This document shows positions 1 to 12,243 of a stretch of DNA of 64,000 nucleotides, piece after piece (the first letter of the stretch is position 1; each line of letters starts with the position of its first letter). Under the pieces are notes generated by a model. It did not search any database. It was not told where the DNA came from and saw only the letters and a list, made by a program, of their open reading frames with translations. The DNA comes from Nissolia schottii (lineage: Eukaryota > Streptophyta > Magnoliopsida > Fabales > Fabaceae): contig QANU01109454.1 in NCBI GenBank assembly GCA_003254905.1, forward strand, positions 7,976 to 71,975, given 5' to 3'. The translations under genes and the position numbers were made by a program.

Positions 1-609
1 ATCCTACCTTCTTAAACTATTTCAGATTAAAATACCTCCTCAACAGCACGTAACTTTTGAAAAAGATCTGTTCAACTAATACAAGCCAAGAAGTGATATG
101 CAAGTCCTCCTCAAAAGACTCTATGGTCATGTTGGTAATCTTAAAAGGAAGGCAAGCAAGCTTGGAAGAAAAATATGTCAGACTTTGGTGGCCACTGAAA
201 CTATAAAAAAAATCTTGTATTTTTCTCCAATTAATCAATTATTATTTAATTGTTTTGTAGCATCCCAAAAAATGCTGTGTGTAATTTTATTTTATTTTCG
301 CTGGCTTTGATTGAGGCTTGTGATAAATATTACCGTAAGATTTACAGCGCAACCGCCGTACTTTGTTGTACTTGAATAATTGTGATAACCACAACTGCAA
401 CTATGGTCATGACTAAAGAAAATGTCTTTTTGGTGATAGCCTTATAGTTAATAGATAGGAGGAGGCATGGGGTAAAATGAATGAATGGAGAAAAACATAT
501 CTTCTGGTAACTCACAAGGTAAATGATCCACGTGGCCCTCGAGAGCGAGAACGCAATATATTTATATATATTGTTTGGATAATAATTTCATACTTTCATC
601 CTATAATTA

Positions 610-642
<33 letters not shown>

Positions 643-1406
643 ATATATATGTATCATTCAGTTTGGGACTTTCTGTATACTAATTTACTAGACCGCAAGT
701 TGTACTTATTGGGCTAACCATGTGATCATGTGATGCAATTCTTAGCAGGAGAGAGTGGGCCAAGGAATATATTTCCATGGCCATGATTTTTCTTTTTTTC
801 CAATTCAAAATTTGAAACTTGAAAATCCAAAAAAATATGGATTATGATATATGCTCCCACCTAAAATATCTGCATCAACTTGCAAACTGGAGTGATGGCC
901 AAGGCATCCAACCCCTTACGAGTTACAAAAAGATTCGAAATATCCAAAGGGGTAGGGAAATTTAACATTCTGCACGCCATTCCCAAAGGGATTCCAATCA
1001 AAACCTATACATATGTTTATCTATTTCTTACGTTCTTCATTGATATTCCTTTCTGGTCAGGAAGCTTTATTGCTTGTTATCCGCAGTAATTACACAAGTG
1101 AAAAACACCAGAAAGTTGAAACACACACTACGTAACATAAGAGCTAGCTAAATTAGGAATATTTGGTGACAATTTTAATTTACATGTCCATATCAGAAGT
1201 GAAATTTTTTTTATGTCACTTCTGAAATAGATCACAAGCATTTTGTACACGAGAATCATTCAGAAATCATAACACACCCAAATCATGCAAGCACACCATA
1301 GCCAATAATGAGAAATTATCAAGTGTTGATGGAATGCGAACTATTTGTGCGAGATCTCACCATTATCAATTACTTAATAATTTCTCCTAAAACAACTACC
1401 ATATGT
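1..1406. other. intergenic DNA, no gene seen
   Basis: This AT-rich stretch contains only short random open frames. It holds a (TA)n run at 609-650 and, at 1193-1225, a perfect 10-base inverted repeat (TCAGAAGTGA and its complement) around a T-rich loop. The inverted repeat lies about 180 bases past the stop codon of the minus-strand heat-shock gene and may fall in or near its 3' flank. I recognise no RNA gene or coding segment. Confidence 0.6.
609..650. repeat. (TA)n microsatellite
   Basis: An almost uninterrupted TA dinucleotide run in intergenic DNA, with one phase break in the middle. Confidence 0.9.
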
Positions 1407-2115
1407 TCAAGCAGCTCTAGCAAGAAGTTCCAATCTGTCAGGAACATCAGCAGGGTCAATGTAGAAGCCCCTCCTGAGTGACCTTGGAACAGTGACAGTC
1501 AAGACACCATCTTCATACCCAGCAGAGATGCCATTAAGTTCAACCCTCCTTGGAAGCCTGAACTTCCTCTTGAACTTCCTTGCAGGCTCACTGGATGACT
1601 CATCCACTGCCTCAGTTCTTATTATAAGGTACCTTGAGTCCTCAACCTCCACTCTCAGTTCTTCTTTCCTCACACCTTCCCATAACAAGAAGAAAGAGGG
1701 GGGGGAAAAAGCATAACAACTTCAATTACGAGATACTAACAAAGCTTAAGAGGAAATTGATAAACAAAATAAAGGTTAATTTCTATGCCGTATGAGTCGT
1801 CTGATCAAATCTTCTCATATATGCATTACTTTTGAAGTAATAAGTGTGACGGTATAATAGTTAAATATGTTTGTCGATGTGACAATATTTGATTAAATAA
1901 TAGCGTGAATGCATAAAAATTAAATGCGACAAAAGAAAGATGAGGATGTTAGTGACTCGGCATAGAGGCTTACCAGGGATATCAGCAGAGAAAATGTGAG
2001 ATTCAGGGGTTTCAGTCCAGTGAACATAGTTTTCTGGCATGATGTTATAAGGGAAGAGGAGATGGGAAGGGAGAAGGTATTGCCAGGGCACAGAGTGAGA
2101 TGCTGGGAAATCCAT
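1407..2115 (-). CDS. 15.4 kDa class V small heat-shock protein (HSP20)
   Basis: This is a small heat-shock protein, an ATP-independent chaperone that holds unfolding proteins, probably in the cytosol. There are two exons on the minus strand. Exon 1 is 2115-1974 and starts [13 protein letters not shown]. Exon 2 is 1675-1407. The GT-AG intron (1973-1676) splits a glycine codon, giving the join [16 protein letters not shown]. The product is 136 residues. The alpha-crystallin domain covers roughly residues 30-120, with the class-typical segments [14 protein letters not shown] and GVLTVTVP, and the protein ends LLARAA. The short MDF...PW start, the length and the LLARAA end match the Arabidopsis Hsp15.4 (class V) type as I recall it. 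The intron is consistent with that class, as many plant class I genes have none. No transit or signal peptide is seen. Heat-shock elements were not clearly seen upstream. Confidence 0.93.
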
Positions 2116-3608
2116 GGTAGAAAAGGGAAAGGTAGTTTGGTTGGTTGGCCATTTTTATAGGCCAAGTGGGCAAGTTGGGGGCTATGGACTCAGAGGTGGA
2201 CCACTGCTTTTGTTCTTTCTTTTTCCATTTTGATTTTTGGCAAAAAAGAGTTGGATTTCATTTTTCTTACTCTCCTTTGATTGATTACAAAACTCATACG
2301 ATTCAGGTTTAAAATTTCTTTATCTTAAAAAAGTGGTTAACTATAAAAAAAAATTATCATAATATTATATGCTCTAAGCATTTTTTTTTACATAAAAATA
2401 TTCAGTCTCTATTATTAATGAAACTGATTAATTTAGTTAAGAGTACTGTTACAAACCACAAGGCATAGATAGAGTTTGGCAAGTTGGCAAAAGTTGCTGG
2501 CACAATGCGGCCATAGGATGATGTTCAATTAAGAAAAAAAACTGCATAATCACATCATATTTGTTGCATGTATGACGTAGCATGATAACATGATTGATTG
2601 AGTAAATCCTTGTGTATGTTAATTGATTTTGAAGTTTTATTTGGGAAATTTAATAAGCAATTAATAATAGAATAGTAGCATCACGTGATTCACCGCAATT
2701 TTAGAGCAAAGTTGCATCACTTCCTATCTTTTCCTTGTAAGTGATAGTGATAAAGCAAGATCTCCGCATCCTATATATTTTTTTTGGTGCGTAAGGTATT
2801 TATTGTTGTAGAAGCGATTAATCCTCTTACAATAACTGAATTTATATAAAATGGTAAATTATTTCCATGAGAATCAAGCCCCAATCTTATAATTAAGAGA
2901 TAAAGTAAACTACCTTCTATATCACACCTCATACTTCTTCTTATCCTATATGATAACTACCATTAAAATTTAATTTGTTTTATCTTATCCTAGTTATAAA
3001 TTTATCTTAGTGTTATTTGTAATTTTATCTTTTATTTTACTTTCCTCTTATAAATTATCTTGTAATCACTGTTTCAATAAAACTATTAAATATATGACTC
3101 ATTGGCTTTTTTAACATTCAACCAGCCTTTTTATTCACATCATATGCACATAGTTCTATTTTCTCCCAAAAGAAAAGGAGATGCTGAGGTCACATTCAAA
3201 ACAAACCACTTTGGCGTTCACTGAAATCTTACTGGTCGAGAAGTTATTGTTGAACCTTTTTTGTGTCTTTGGAAAGCCAAATAGAGACTAATAGCAACTT
3301 TTTCTAATGTTCCTTAGTTATACATCAAGGACGAAATGCCTAATTGAATTGGCAATTGCAAACATATTTTATGCGGCGTAACATCAACTTCATTGGATAA
3401 ATCATGTTACAATTGCAGACAGATATTTGATTTACCAAAAAGATTCAACGAAAATATGATTGGCATAAACTTCAACAATGTGATTAGGAACACAACCTTC
3501 CCAGTGGTGATGAAAGTACTCCTCACACTGTAGGCACAGTAATACCAAATTGTACAAAAAACCATAAGGGTCCATAATCCATAGCCACAAACAAGCAGAA
3601 TCAATATT
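2116..3608. other. intergenic DNA between divergent ends of two minus-strand genes
   Basis: The part next to 2115 should hold the promoter of the heat-shock gene. The minus strand has a TATAAAAAT-like motif near 2152-2160, only about 40 bases from the ATG, so it would imply a very short leader and may not be the true TATA box. The rest is AT-rich, with no recognisable gene. Confidence 0.4.
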
Positions 3609-3613
3609 CAGAA

Positions 3614-3824
3614 TTCAACACAACACCAAAAGGATCTTCACAGTTTGCTGCTATGTTAAGCAAAAACCACAGGACAGCAGAAATTTTGAAGTTTGCTAGA
3701 AGCTTGAGAATCTATGAATTTTCAACACAACACCAAAAGGATCTTCACAGTTTGCTGCTATGTTAAGCAAAAACCACATGACAGCAGAAATTTTGAAGTT
3801 TGCTAGAAGCTTGAGAATCTATGA
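3614..3824. repeat. 107 bp tandem duplication in the 3' flank of the MYND gene
   Basis: Two head-to-tail copies, 3614-3720 and 3721-3824, begin TTCAACACAACACC and end GAGAATCTATGA. I see one base difference inside (CCACAGGACAGC against CCACATGACAGC), so the duplication is recent. The second copy ends about six bases beyond the stop codon (3831-3833) of the minus-strand MYND gene, so both copies probably lie in its 3' UTR. Confidence 0.92.
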
Positions 3825-3830
3825 CAGAAT

Positions 3831-5726
3831 TCATGTATTCACTCCAAAAACAAAACCATTGCTATATGAAGGAAGATTGCTAGAAGGCAAGAGATTTTTC
3901 ACAGGCGACCTAAAAGGATTTGGAGTCACCGGATGTGTGATGTGGAGTCCAGCATTTCTAAGGACTTGTTTTGCATTTACACATGAAACTTCAGATTGAT
4001 CAGTGAAGAAGGCAGGCACACCCATTGATTTGATTAAATCAAGAGCCCCACCCCAACTAGAATAGCTTTCTAATCCAGAGTTCAAAGCGATGACAACATG
4101 GGGCAAAGGCAGATATGAGGCTTCCACCTGATAAACACCCCTCACAAGATTCACTCTAACCCTGCTACCTATTCCTGAAGTTGTGCCCGAGAAATTCAAT
4201 GGAACTTCCGGTCCCACCATCACTATTTGTACATTGCCCAATCCATTTAGCAAGTGACCTACTTCGGCAAATGCCGGCATCCAATCCAGCTCCCCTTCAG
4301 GCCCAAGGTAGTGAACAATTACCTCCTTCCCTTTCAGTATAAGGTTCTTTGAACTTATATTAAGGGTAGTTAGGATGTGATACACGGACAATGGGTGCGA
4401 GAGAATGTCGGCAACAGGACTCGACAATGGAAGCGAGCGAAGGTTGTAGTACTCAGACCAACCGGAGAGGAGAAAAGGGCTCGAGATGAAATGGTTATTA
4501 AATGGAGAGTCATGAGGGTACTCAGATTCATCAAGTCCTCCCCATAGTTCCTGCAACATGCCTTTCGCAGGAAGAAGGCCTAAAGGGCAGTGTGAGAAGC
4601 AACAGCACTTTCTCCTCCACATACCTTTCTGGTGGATTCCTAATGACTCGAGCCACTTACAAGGCTGGTCAGCAGAACACGGGAACATGAAAATTTGTAT
4701 AGCCAGCTCTTCTTCCCTCTCCATCATGGCCTTGTAGAGTCCACACATGCTTTTATGCGCATCGGTCCAGTGTTGCTTCTGGCAGATTGAGCTGCAGTAA
4801 ATAACTGCTCTACACCGGCCACAACAAAGGGACTGCTCTCCATGAACTTCTTTCTCACACATTGCACACTGTCTCGAGCCAGCATTTGAGAATGCTTTCG
4901 TGTCATTGAAAGAGTCAACCTCCCTGGGTGGCTCCACATATTTGGTTGGGGTTGAGCCAGCACTCATATTAGCTTTTTCTTCATATGCCTGACCTGGTGG
5001 GTGCGAGATAGTAACCGCAACAAGGTCATAACCTCCCTTAATTATTTCTGGAGGCCACTGAACATCAACCGTCTCAATGAAATGCTCAAAATAGACCATT
5101 GTCGAGTATTTTGGACCACTTTCCCTGTCTTCCTGGAGTAGAGGGTGTACAAGGGAAATGGCTTTCATGAATGCATAGATGAATCGAAGCTCATCAAGGG
5201 TTGGATTTCTGAACCGAAGATCACCAGAAGGCATGCACCGCACAACATCAATAACAGGAAATCGTTTGGTACCCGAAGCTTCCAATGACAATGACTTTAT
5301 CATCTTGCGATTAGAAGGGAACATCAGAGACTCCACTTCATATGTGACCCTCAGAAGCTCAACATTGGGAACATGAGCGGTCTCTCTGGACCCCGTCATT
5401 TTCTTAGCATCATTCTCTGATCGGAACATGTAAAATCCCATATCCCCTCCATCCCCTCCAATGAACTGAGCACATGGAAATGGCTGTTTCTTTCCTGGCC
5501 AATCCGAATCTTTCCCAACCCGGACGCCGAAATAGTGCCCCGGACGCAGCCTTTTCCACGGCTCGGTTCTATAGAGAGCCGCAGAAGCTTTGTATATAGA
5601 TTTAATGAAATTAGGAGCAATGCCATCAACTTTCATCAGGCATGTCCCAGATCCAGGACCCAAACCAGGGCCAGAACCAAACTGCTCCTGAAATCTACCA
5701 AACAAACCCTTCAAATGCAAATCCAT
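3831..5726 (-). CDS. MYND-type zinc-finger protein (ZMYND15/MSS51-like)
   Basis: This is a single coding exon of 631 residues. The frame stays open a little upstream, but only through a TTG, so the first ATG (5726, MDLHLKGLFGRF) is the start. The MYND zinc finger is at about residues 287-328, with the Cys pairs CAMC, CCGRC and CSSIC and a final HKSMC. MYND fingers bind proline-rich partner proteins rather than DNA. The long N-terminal part (GHYFGVRVGKDSDW, FIGGDGGDMGFY) and the C-terminal part (LSGWSEYYNLRSLPL, HYLGPEGELDW, VTPNPFRSP) match conserved plant proteins annotated as zinc finger MYND domain proteins. The C-terminal half resembles the MSS51 C-terminal region. No SET domain, signal peptide or membrane segment is seen. 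The molecular role in plants is unknown to me. A leader intron is possible, with a donor-like CTG/GTATGA near 6097 on the minus strand. Confidence 0.9.
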   Translation of the reverse strand: MDLHLKGLFGRFQEQFGSGPGLGPGSGTCLMKVDGIAPNFIKSIYKASAALYRTEPWKRLRPGHYFGVRVGKDSDWPGKKQPFPCAQFIGGDGGDMGFYMFRSENDAKKMTGSRETAHVPNVELLRVTYEVESLMFPSNRKMIKSLSLEASGTKRFPVIDVVRCMPSGDLRFRNPTLDELRFIYAFMKAISLVHPLLQEDRESGPKYSTMVYFEHFIETVDVQWPPEIIKGGYDLVAVTISHPPGQAYEEKANMSAGSTPTKYVEPPREVDSFNDTKAFSNAGSRQCAMCEKEVHGEQSLCCGRCRAVIYCSSICQKQHWTDAHKSMCGLYKAMMEREEELAIQIFMFPCSADQPCKWLESLGIHQKGMWRRKCCCFSHCPLGLLPAKGMLQELWGGLDESEYPHDSPFNNHFISSPFLLSGWSEYYNLRSLPLSSPVADILSHPLSVYHILTTLNISSKNLILKGKEVIVHYLGPEGELDWMPAFAEVGHLLNGLGNVQIVMVGPEVPLNFSGTTSGIGSRVRVNLVRGVYQVEASYLPLPHVVIALNSGLESYSSWGGALDLIKSMGVPAFFTDQSEVSCVNAKQVLRNAGLHITHPVTPNPFRSPVKNLLPSSNLPSYSNGFVFGVNT

Positions 5727-8342
5727 TTTTTTCCCAAACAACAGATCCTCACACTAACTAAACCCACTACCTCAGTGAAACTATATGAATCAAAAGTTCA
5801 ACACTTGAAATTACACAATAACTGATATCTCAGAATCAGAAAATCTCACAACCCAACTTCACTTCAATTCAACAAAACCAAATCCCCATTATCTACCACA
5901 AACTAAATCAAAGCAAAAGCATTTGGGCACATGATTCACACACAGCTCATGAACTTTAACAGTTAAACACCCAATTGAGCAATTTTCGCACTCACACTGC
6001 AACGAAGAAACCAAGTGCACAGAAACTGAGAAAACAATTAAGAAAAATCAAATGCTTCAACGACTAAAGAAATGGAAAATGATTACAACTTCATACCAGG
6101 ACCGAACAAAGGTTGAGCTCCACAGACCCATTTCCGATTCATTTCATTTTCAGACATGATTGAACCTTTGACGAAACACATAGTGGGATTGACTAGTAGT
6201 AAGTGTTAGCATGCGGGCATTCACATTTGCAATCTTTGAGCTCTCGAGACTTGACCTTGTTGACGTGGATGACATTGGACGGTCAGATCAGAATAGATCA
6301 CGCTAGCGAGTAGATCGACGGTCAGAAAAGGATCACCGTTGAATCAGGCGGTGATTTGTTCGTATACGCAAAGTATTGGTACAAACGAGTCTTACTCGCG
6401 TACGTAATCACACTTGACTACAATAAATTCGCTTCATTTCACTTGATGAATTTTTTAATAGCATCAAAAGTCTATAATGAAGTCTAACCAAAAAAAAAAA
6501 AGTCTATAATGAATATAAAAAAAAATCTATAATGAATAAAAAAAACAGTATCAAAAGTCATACATATAAAACACAAAATTCATTTATTTTTATACATTGT
6601 TGGCCAAAAATGACGTATTCAGATCTTGTAGAAACACAAAAAAAAATTACAAATTATTAAAATTAAAAATATTTAACTTGCAATATAACAATACAAAAAG
6701 GTCACGCATATAATAAAATACAATTATGATGATTAGACAACTTTTACATTGTCTTACTGACAATTTAAATAATCAACACAAAGTTGATCAACTGCTAATT
6801 AAATTTGTAATTTCTCTAAAATGTGTCAAATTTAAAATTTGGATAAGAAAAAACTTATATTGGGATGAGTAATTATAATACTTCTAATTAAATTAGTTAA
6901 TATTATTAATAATAAAGTTTGTATATCAATTCAATAAAAAAAACAATTTAAATAAGCCAAATGTGTAATAATACCTCGTGGTTTAGAAGAAAAAAATAAC
7001 ATTGATATGGCAATTTTGGTTCAGAGTAAAAAAAAAATTGTAAGCAAACATTTCAAGCATTAGGTTTACAAATAATTCGATACATAAATTTAATCTATTA
7101 AACTTTTCTCACATTTTTACTTAATTCCTAAGAGACCGGTAGAGTACGAAATTTGATGTTTTGATAATGGATATCCACACAAGAGCATGAAAAAGTGCAT
7201 TTTACACATTGAATTACGCGAATTAATTTACATATCAACCTATATTCACATTTTATCTTTAATAATTAGAAATGTACAAATTAATAAGTATTTAATATTT
7301 TATAACAGTGCAAATGCAAATTGACGTTTAGATGATTATACTATATAAAAAATATATAAAATAAAAAAAATGATAATTTGATCATTTAAAAATTAGTCAA
7401 CACTATTAAGATCAAGTATAGATTTGAACATTTTAAAAGTTAAAGATAAAAAAACGCATGTAAATAATTTATAGGAAAATTGTTTGGGATGTCTAATAAA
7501 TTAAGTTACATATTAACTTACACGCTTTAATGAATGACACTTAGTATTTTATGGGACAAAATAGATAACTAAATGTGGAGTGTCATATCAGTTAAATAGC
7601 TATAATGACCTTAGTTTGAAAAACACGTATGTCAATTCTCTGCTTAAAGAGCTTCAAAAAAAAATATACAAAATGATATATATCATCAATATGACTCTAG
7701 AAGAAATCTAACAGACCTGCAATGCTGCCATTGACAAGGTCTCTCCTAACTTCCACTTCAAGGATCTCAATCTTGGATTTGGAAGTCTTCGAAACATTAC
7801 TCAATTTAAAGGGAGTAGTCATGAGGGTTGAAGTGTCATCTTTATTGATAAAAAGGTCATGTGTTTGATTATATTAGAATAGGGGAAAAAAAACAAATCA
7901 ACAATCTCAATCTTAAAGATCAATATGGAATTCAAGAGCGCATGACTACATAGTTTGATACGAACACACAATTTCACTATCTTACATGTTATGATTTATA
8001 GACTATTTCAATAGATTCAAGATGATTAGTTTGACAAAGTTTATATTATCTAAGTAGGAACAAAAAATTATAATTTAAAGGGGTAATGTGTGTCTATATA
8101 TATATATATATTTATAAGAGTAAGTTCATGTTAAAATTTAAAATATTCAAAATAAATTGATATTAAAAAATTTTCAACACTAAATTGATGCAAACTTCCA
8201 AGATTTTGTAGGATTGAAAAGATATTTACTCTTAAAATAAAAATAAACAAATAAAAATATCTAATGCCCATCACGGACCCATGCCATGAAATATCTATCT
8301 ACCATCAATCAACAAACGCACCATTTTCCCCCCTTTCCTTTT
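5727..8342. other. 5' flank of the MYND gene and AT-rich intergenic DNA
   Basis: Bases 5727 to about 6200 probably hold the leader, and perhaps a leader intron, of the minus-strand MYND gene. From about 6420 to 8250 the DNA is very AT-rich, with poly-A tracts and a short TA run at 8092-8111. I see no gene, RNA or clear transposon boundary. Confidence 0.5.
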
Positions 8343-8357
8343 TTAGGGTTAGGGTTT
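8343..8357 (+). promoter_or_regulatory. telo-box (TTAGGGTTAGGGTTT)
   Basis: TTAGGGTTAGGGTTT lies about 112 bases before the ATG of the RBP45-type gene and just before a CT-rich leader (CTTCTCCTTCTCTCTC). Telo-boxes (AAACCCTAA and its complement) are common near the start sites of plant genes for translation and RNA handling, where they act with other promoter elements. The motif is seen directly; its role here is inferred. Confidence 0.6.
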
Positions 8358-8468
8358 GAGTCTCCATACACTCTTTAAAAACACACCCCCCCTCTTCTCC
8401 TTCTCTCTCTTCTGCGCTCCACTTTCTCTCTCTAGAACTTCAGATTCGGCGAGGGAAGAAAGAAGAAG

Positions 8469-11400
8469 ATGATGCAGCCAGGACCAGGAGGTATGGCTCC
8501 ACCCAGCATGGGTCAGCAGCCACCGCAGCAGTACCAGCAGTACCAGCAGCAGCCGCAACAGGCGCCGCCGCCTTACATGATGATGCCGCCGCAGGCTCAG
8601 GGGCCGCCGCCGCCCATGTGGGCCGCCTCAGCTCAGCCACCGCAGCAGCAGGTGGCTCCGCAGCAGCAGCCCTCTCAGCCCGCCAGCGCCGACGAGGTCC
8701 GCACGCTCTGGATTGGCGACTTGCAGTACTGGATGGATGAGACCTACCTCTTCAACTGCTTCGCTCATACCGGAGAGGTATACAACTAATTCATTTTTGG
8801 TGTGGAAGTTGCAGGCTTTTAAAAACGGATTTTTTTTTCTTTCCTTTGTTTCTTAGCTGTTGTTGTTTTCTTAATTCAAGCTTGAAATTTAGGTTAATGA
8901 GAAGTATAATACACTTTTATTACGCGAATTTGAGGTTCAGTTGATGGTATTTTTTTGTCAAGCTCGGCAGGGTTTTTTAATTTCTCCACGAGTTTAGGGT
9001 TTGTTAGAAGTACTCGTTTTTGGTGAATTCACGGTATCTTTGATGATGATTTGTATTATTAGTTTGTTGCTGAGCCCAATAGGGTTTTCTAATTTCTCAC
9101 ATGTGAATTTTAGGGTTTATCTAATATATAATTTCTGAGGAACCTTTGATGATGATTCGGATTATTAGTTTGTTGTTGAGTTCATTGGGGCTTTCTAATT
9201 TCTCAGATGTGAATTTAGGGTTTATCTAATTTCCACCCTGGATTGGATGGAGGGTTTGTTTAGATTTGCTCTGCTTGTTTGAGCTGCATATTTATTTAGA
9301 TGGATTGAATATATGTATGTTAATGAAGTGAGGTTTAAGGTGGTTTTGTTTTGTTAATTGATTGACGGTTCTGTTTGCTTGCAGGTGTCCTCTGTGAAGG
9401 TTATTCGGAATAAGCAAACTGGGCAGCCCGAGGGTTATGGGTTTATTGAGTTCAATAGTCGTGCCGGTGCTGAGCGAGTCCTCCAGACACTTAATGGAGC
9501 CATTATGCCAAATGGTGGGCAGAGCTTCAGATTGAACTGGGCTACTTTTGGTGCTGGTGAGAAGCGTCATGACGACAGTCCAGATTATACCATTTTTGTT
9601 GGTGACTTGGCTGCAGATGTTACTGACTACCTCCTTCAGGAGACATTTAGGGCCCGATATAACTCAGTGAAGGGGGCAAAAGTTGTGATTGATAGGCTCA
9701 CTGGCCGGACTAAGGGTTACGGTTTTGTGAGGTTTGCAGATGAAAGTGAGCAAGTAAGGGCTATGACTGAGATGCAAGGGGTTCTTTGTTCAACTAGACC
9801 CATGAGGATTGGACCAGCCAGTAATAAAAACACTGGCACTCAACAGAAAGGTTTGTCTCGTTCTTAGTTGTTTAGTTCTGGCCTTTTATTATATAATTTT
9901 TTTATTGACGTGCCTCCCTCATATGCCTTATTGAGTGATACTGATTGAATTTAAGTATTGATTGAATTTAAGTGCTGATTGAATTTCAGGATATATGTGT
10001 ATAATTATATTTCTTGTGGATGCTAGATATATAGTTTCAATTGTGATTCTTTTCAGTTGCGCTCTCGAAGCTTTGAAGTCCAAAGTCATTTCTTCCTGCA
10101 ATTTCCTTTAAAAATTTGGGCCAAGTAAATGATATATAATAATAAAATCTTATAGAACTCCTGTTGTCTCAAAGCAGGGTGTCAAGAGGCTCTGTCATCT
10201 CGGAGCCTGGAACTGATTTCAGCTGAAATGGTTACCATTTTAGTGCATGGCCTGGCTTAGGTCAGTTATCCGTTTATGTCTTGCCCGTTATTTTTTCGTG
10301 GCATTTTCTTTTCGCTTACAATTTTAGATTGTTCCTTTCATTTCTTTTGTTCCTTTAGTTTTTACCCAAATTACGTTGTGTAACTTTTTGGTACTTGTGT
10401 TTTTTCAGCCCACCATTCTTATTCTTTGCTCCTTTAATTTACTCCAATTACTTTGCCATAAGAACTTCATATTCAAATTTCCTTTGTAGTAGACCCTTGT
10501 GCAAATCAGATGTTATTTATTTTTATATAATTTCATCTGTTCTATCAGATTCCTATTATGTTCAGTTTTCAATCTTCAGTCCATTAGAAAAGAAATAAAT
10601 TTGTGGAGGGCCAGTGTTTATTGGTTTGATATTTAATTTTCTAGTAATTAGACCTAAGCTGGCTGGTTATGTTTTTTTTATCATGCTGTTTTGGAATTTC
10701 ACGAGTCTTAGGTTCTGTTCTCTTTCTTTCCTTCCCAATTTTTGAGCACAGTGCTATGCGATTAAAGTTGTGATTTACTTTATATTGCTCATTCCTTTTC
10801 AGATAGCCTAATCTGTGAAACTCTATGCAATATAAAATTTTAGATATGGCACAGTAGAGATGATCAATGCTGTCTATAGGTTTTGTTTGCGTATAATCCC
10901 TATAATATAGGTTCTATATTTTTCTTCTGTGTGATCTTCTATATCCTCTCCCTTTGGGTTGTTTCTTAGCTTGACAACTATTTCTGTTGATTGTACTCTG
11001 TTTTATCTGAATACATGGTTAGATTTTACCAACTTAATCTCTAATGGTAAGTGGTGTCTAACTTCTTAAGATGTGTGGTGTATGTATGACACTGACTATT
11101 TTGTTGCTACTCAACTTGCTCGTCTGGTTTACTAATTTTTGTCTGTTGGCAATTCTCTTTGGGTACGTATGGCTTCATAGTTCATTCTATTGTTGAATAT
11201 ACTTAAGGTATGTGGTTCATGTAAGGTGTTGGTCTTTTTGTTGCTTTTGAGGTTTGCTTACTATATGAATGCTATAAGCTGCACCTATATATAAGCTTTT
11301 TGTTCTTTATCTGAAATTAAGTTGCTTATTATTTTAGTACAAAACACCTTTAATTATTACGAAGTTGGTATATTATTTTGGCTTTGTTCATGGTGTTTTT

Positions 11401-12243
11401 TTTTCTATGATTTGCCTCCTTCCATGTGTTTACAAAATTCATTTTTTTACTTAACTTCTATTTTGACCATGCAGCATCATCATATCAGGCTCCTCAAGGC
11501 TCACAGAACGAGAATGATCCAAATAATACAACTGTGCGTACTTCTTTGCATACATATATAATCTGCTTTTTTTTTTTTATTCTGCTTGTTTGTGACTAGG
11601 TTTTCATTTTTGTTTCCCAGATTTTTGTTGGCAATTTGGATCCTAATGTGACTGATGATCTTCTTAGACAAGTTTTTGGTCAGTATGGAGAGTTAGTTCA
11701 TGTCAAGATTCCAACAGGCAAGCGATGCGGGTTTGTCCAATTTGCTGACAGGTAGTAAAACATCTTGTATATTTGATATTTACTTTTTGTGGCATCATTT
11801 CCATGTTACTATGCAGCAGCAGCAGCACTCTGATTTGGCCTTAATTTTCATGTATCAGGAGCTCTGCAGAGGAAGCGCTGCGAGTTTTAAATGGAACCCC
11901 GCTGGGTGGACAAAATGTTCGGCTTTCATGGGGCCGCAGTCCTGCTAACAAACAGGTAATTATATGTACTAATGGTTATAACTTATATAACTCACGTCAT
12001 GCCTGCATGCATTTCCAATTTTGACTGAATGGATTCGGATGCTTCGCTTTTCAGGCTCAGCCAGATCAGAACCAGTATGGAGGTGGTGCTGGTGGCGGTG
12101 GATATTATGGATATGCTGCTCAAGGAGGCTATGAAAATTATGGCTATGCACCCTCTGGACAGGACCCCAACGTGTATGGCAGTTATCCGGGGTATCCGAA
12201 TTACCAACCACCACAGCAACAGCAGCAAATAGGATATAGTTGA
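8469..12243 (+). CDS. RBP45: RBP45/UBP1-type RNA-binding protein with three RRMs
   Basis: This is a nuclear poly(A)/U-rich RNA-binding protein of the plant RBP45/RBP47 family, related to yeast Nam8 and animal TIA-1. There are six exons: 8469-8777, 9385-9850, 11475-11533, 11621-11751, 11859-11955 and 12055-12243. All introns are GT-AG and the joined frame gives 416 residues. Residues 1-75 are rich in Gln and Pro (QQYQQYQQQ). RRM1 has LWIGDL (80-85) and GYGFIEF (120-126). RRM2 has IFVGDL (173-178) and GYGFVRF (214-220). RRM3 has IFVGNL (279-284) and CGFVQF. The tail is rich in Gly, Tyr and Gln and ends QQQQIGYS. Low-complexity ends like these are usual for the family and fit stress-granule proteins. 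The third intron-bounded exon is only 59 bases. The length is normal, and the choice between RBP45 and RBP47 rests on memory of the Q-rich N-terminus. Confidence 0.93.
9041..9236 (+). repeat. diverged 106 bp tandem duplication inside RBP45 intron 1
   Basis: The segment from TGATGATGAT at 9041 recurs from 9147. Both copies carry ATTATTAGTTTGTTG, TTTCTAATTTCTCA, ATGTGAATTT and a TTTAGGGTTTATCTAAT block. Each copy therefore has a telo-box-like TTAGGGTTT. A similar TTTAGGGTTTG lies just before, near 8993. The copies differ at several bases, so the duplication is older than the 3.6 kb one. Confidence 0.8.
9851..11474 (+). other. long intron 2 of the RBP45-type gene
   Basis: This is a 1624-base, T-rich intron with GT at 9851 and AG at 11473-11474. 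A short direct repeat of a TGATTGAATTTAAG/TTTCAG motif is present near 9943-9990. No separate gene or RNA is recognised inside. Confidence 0.8.

Noticed and set aside
1193..1225. Perfect 10-base hairpin near the heat-shock gene
   Set aside because: It resembles a bacterial terminator, but plant mRNA ends are not formed that way, and the stem is too short for a microRNA precursor.
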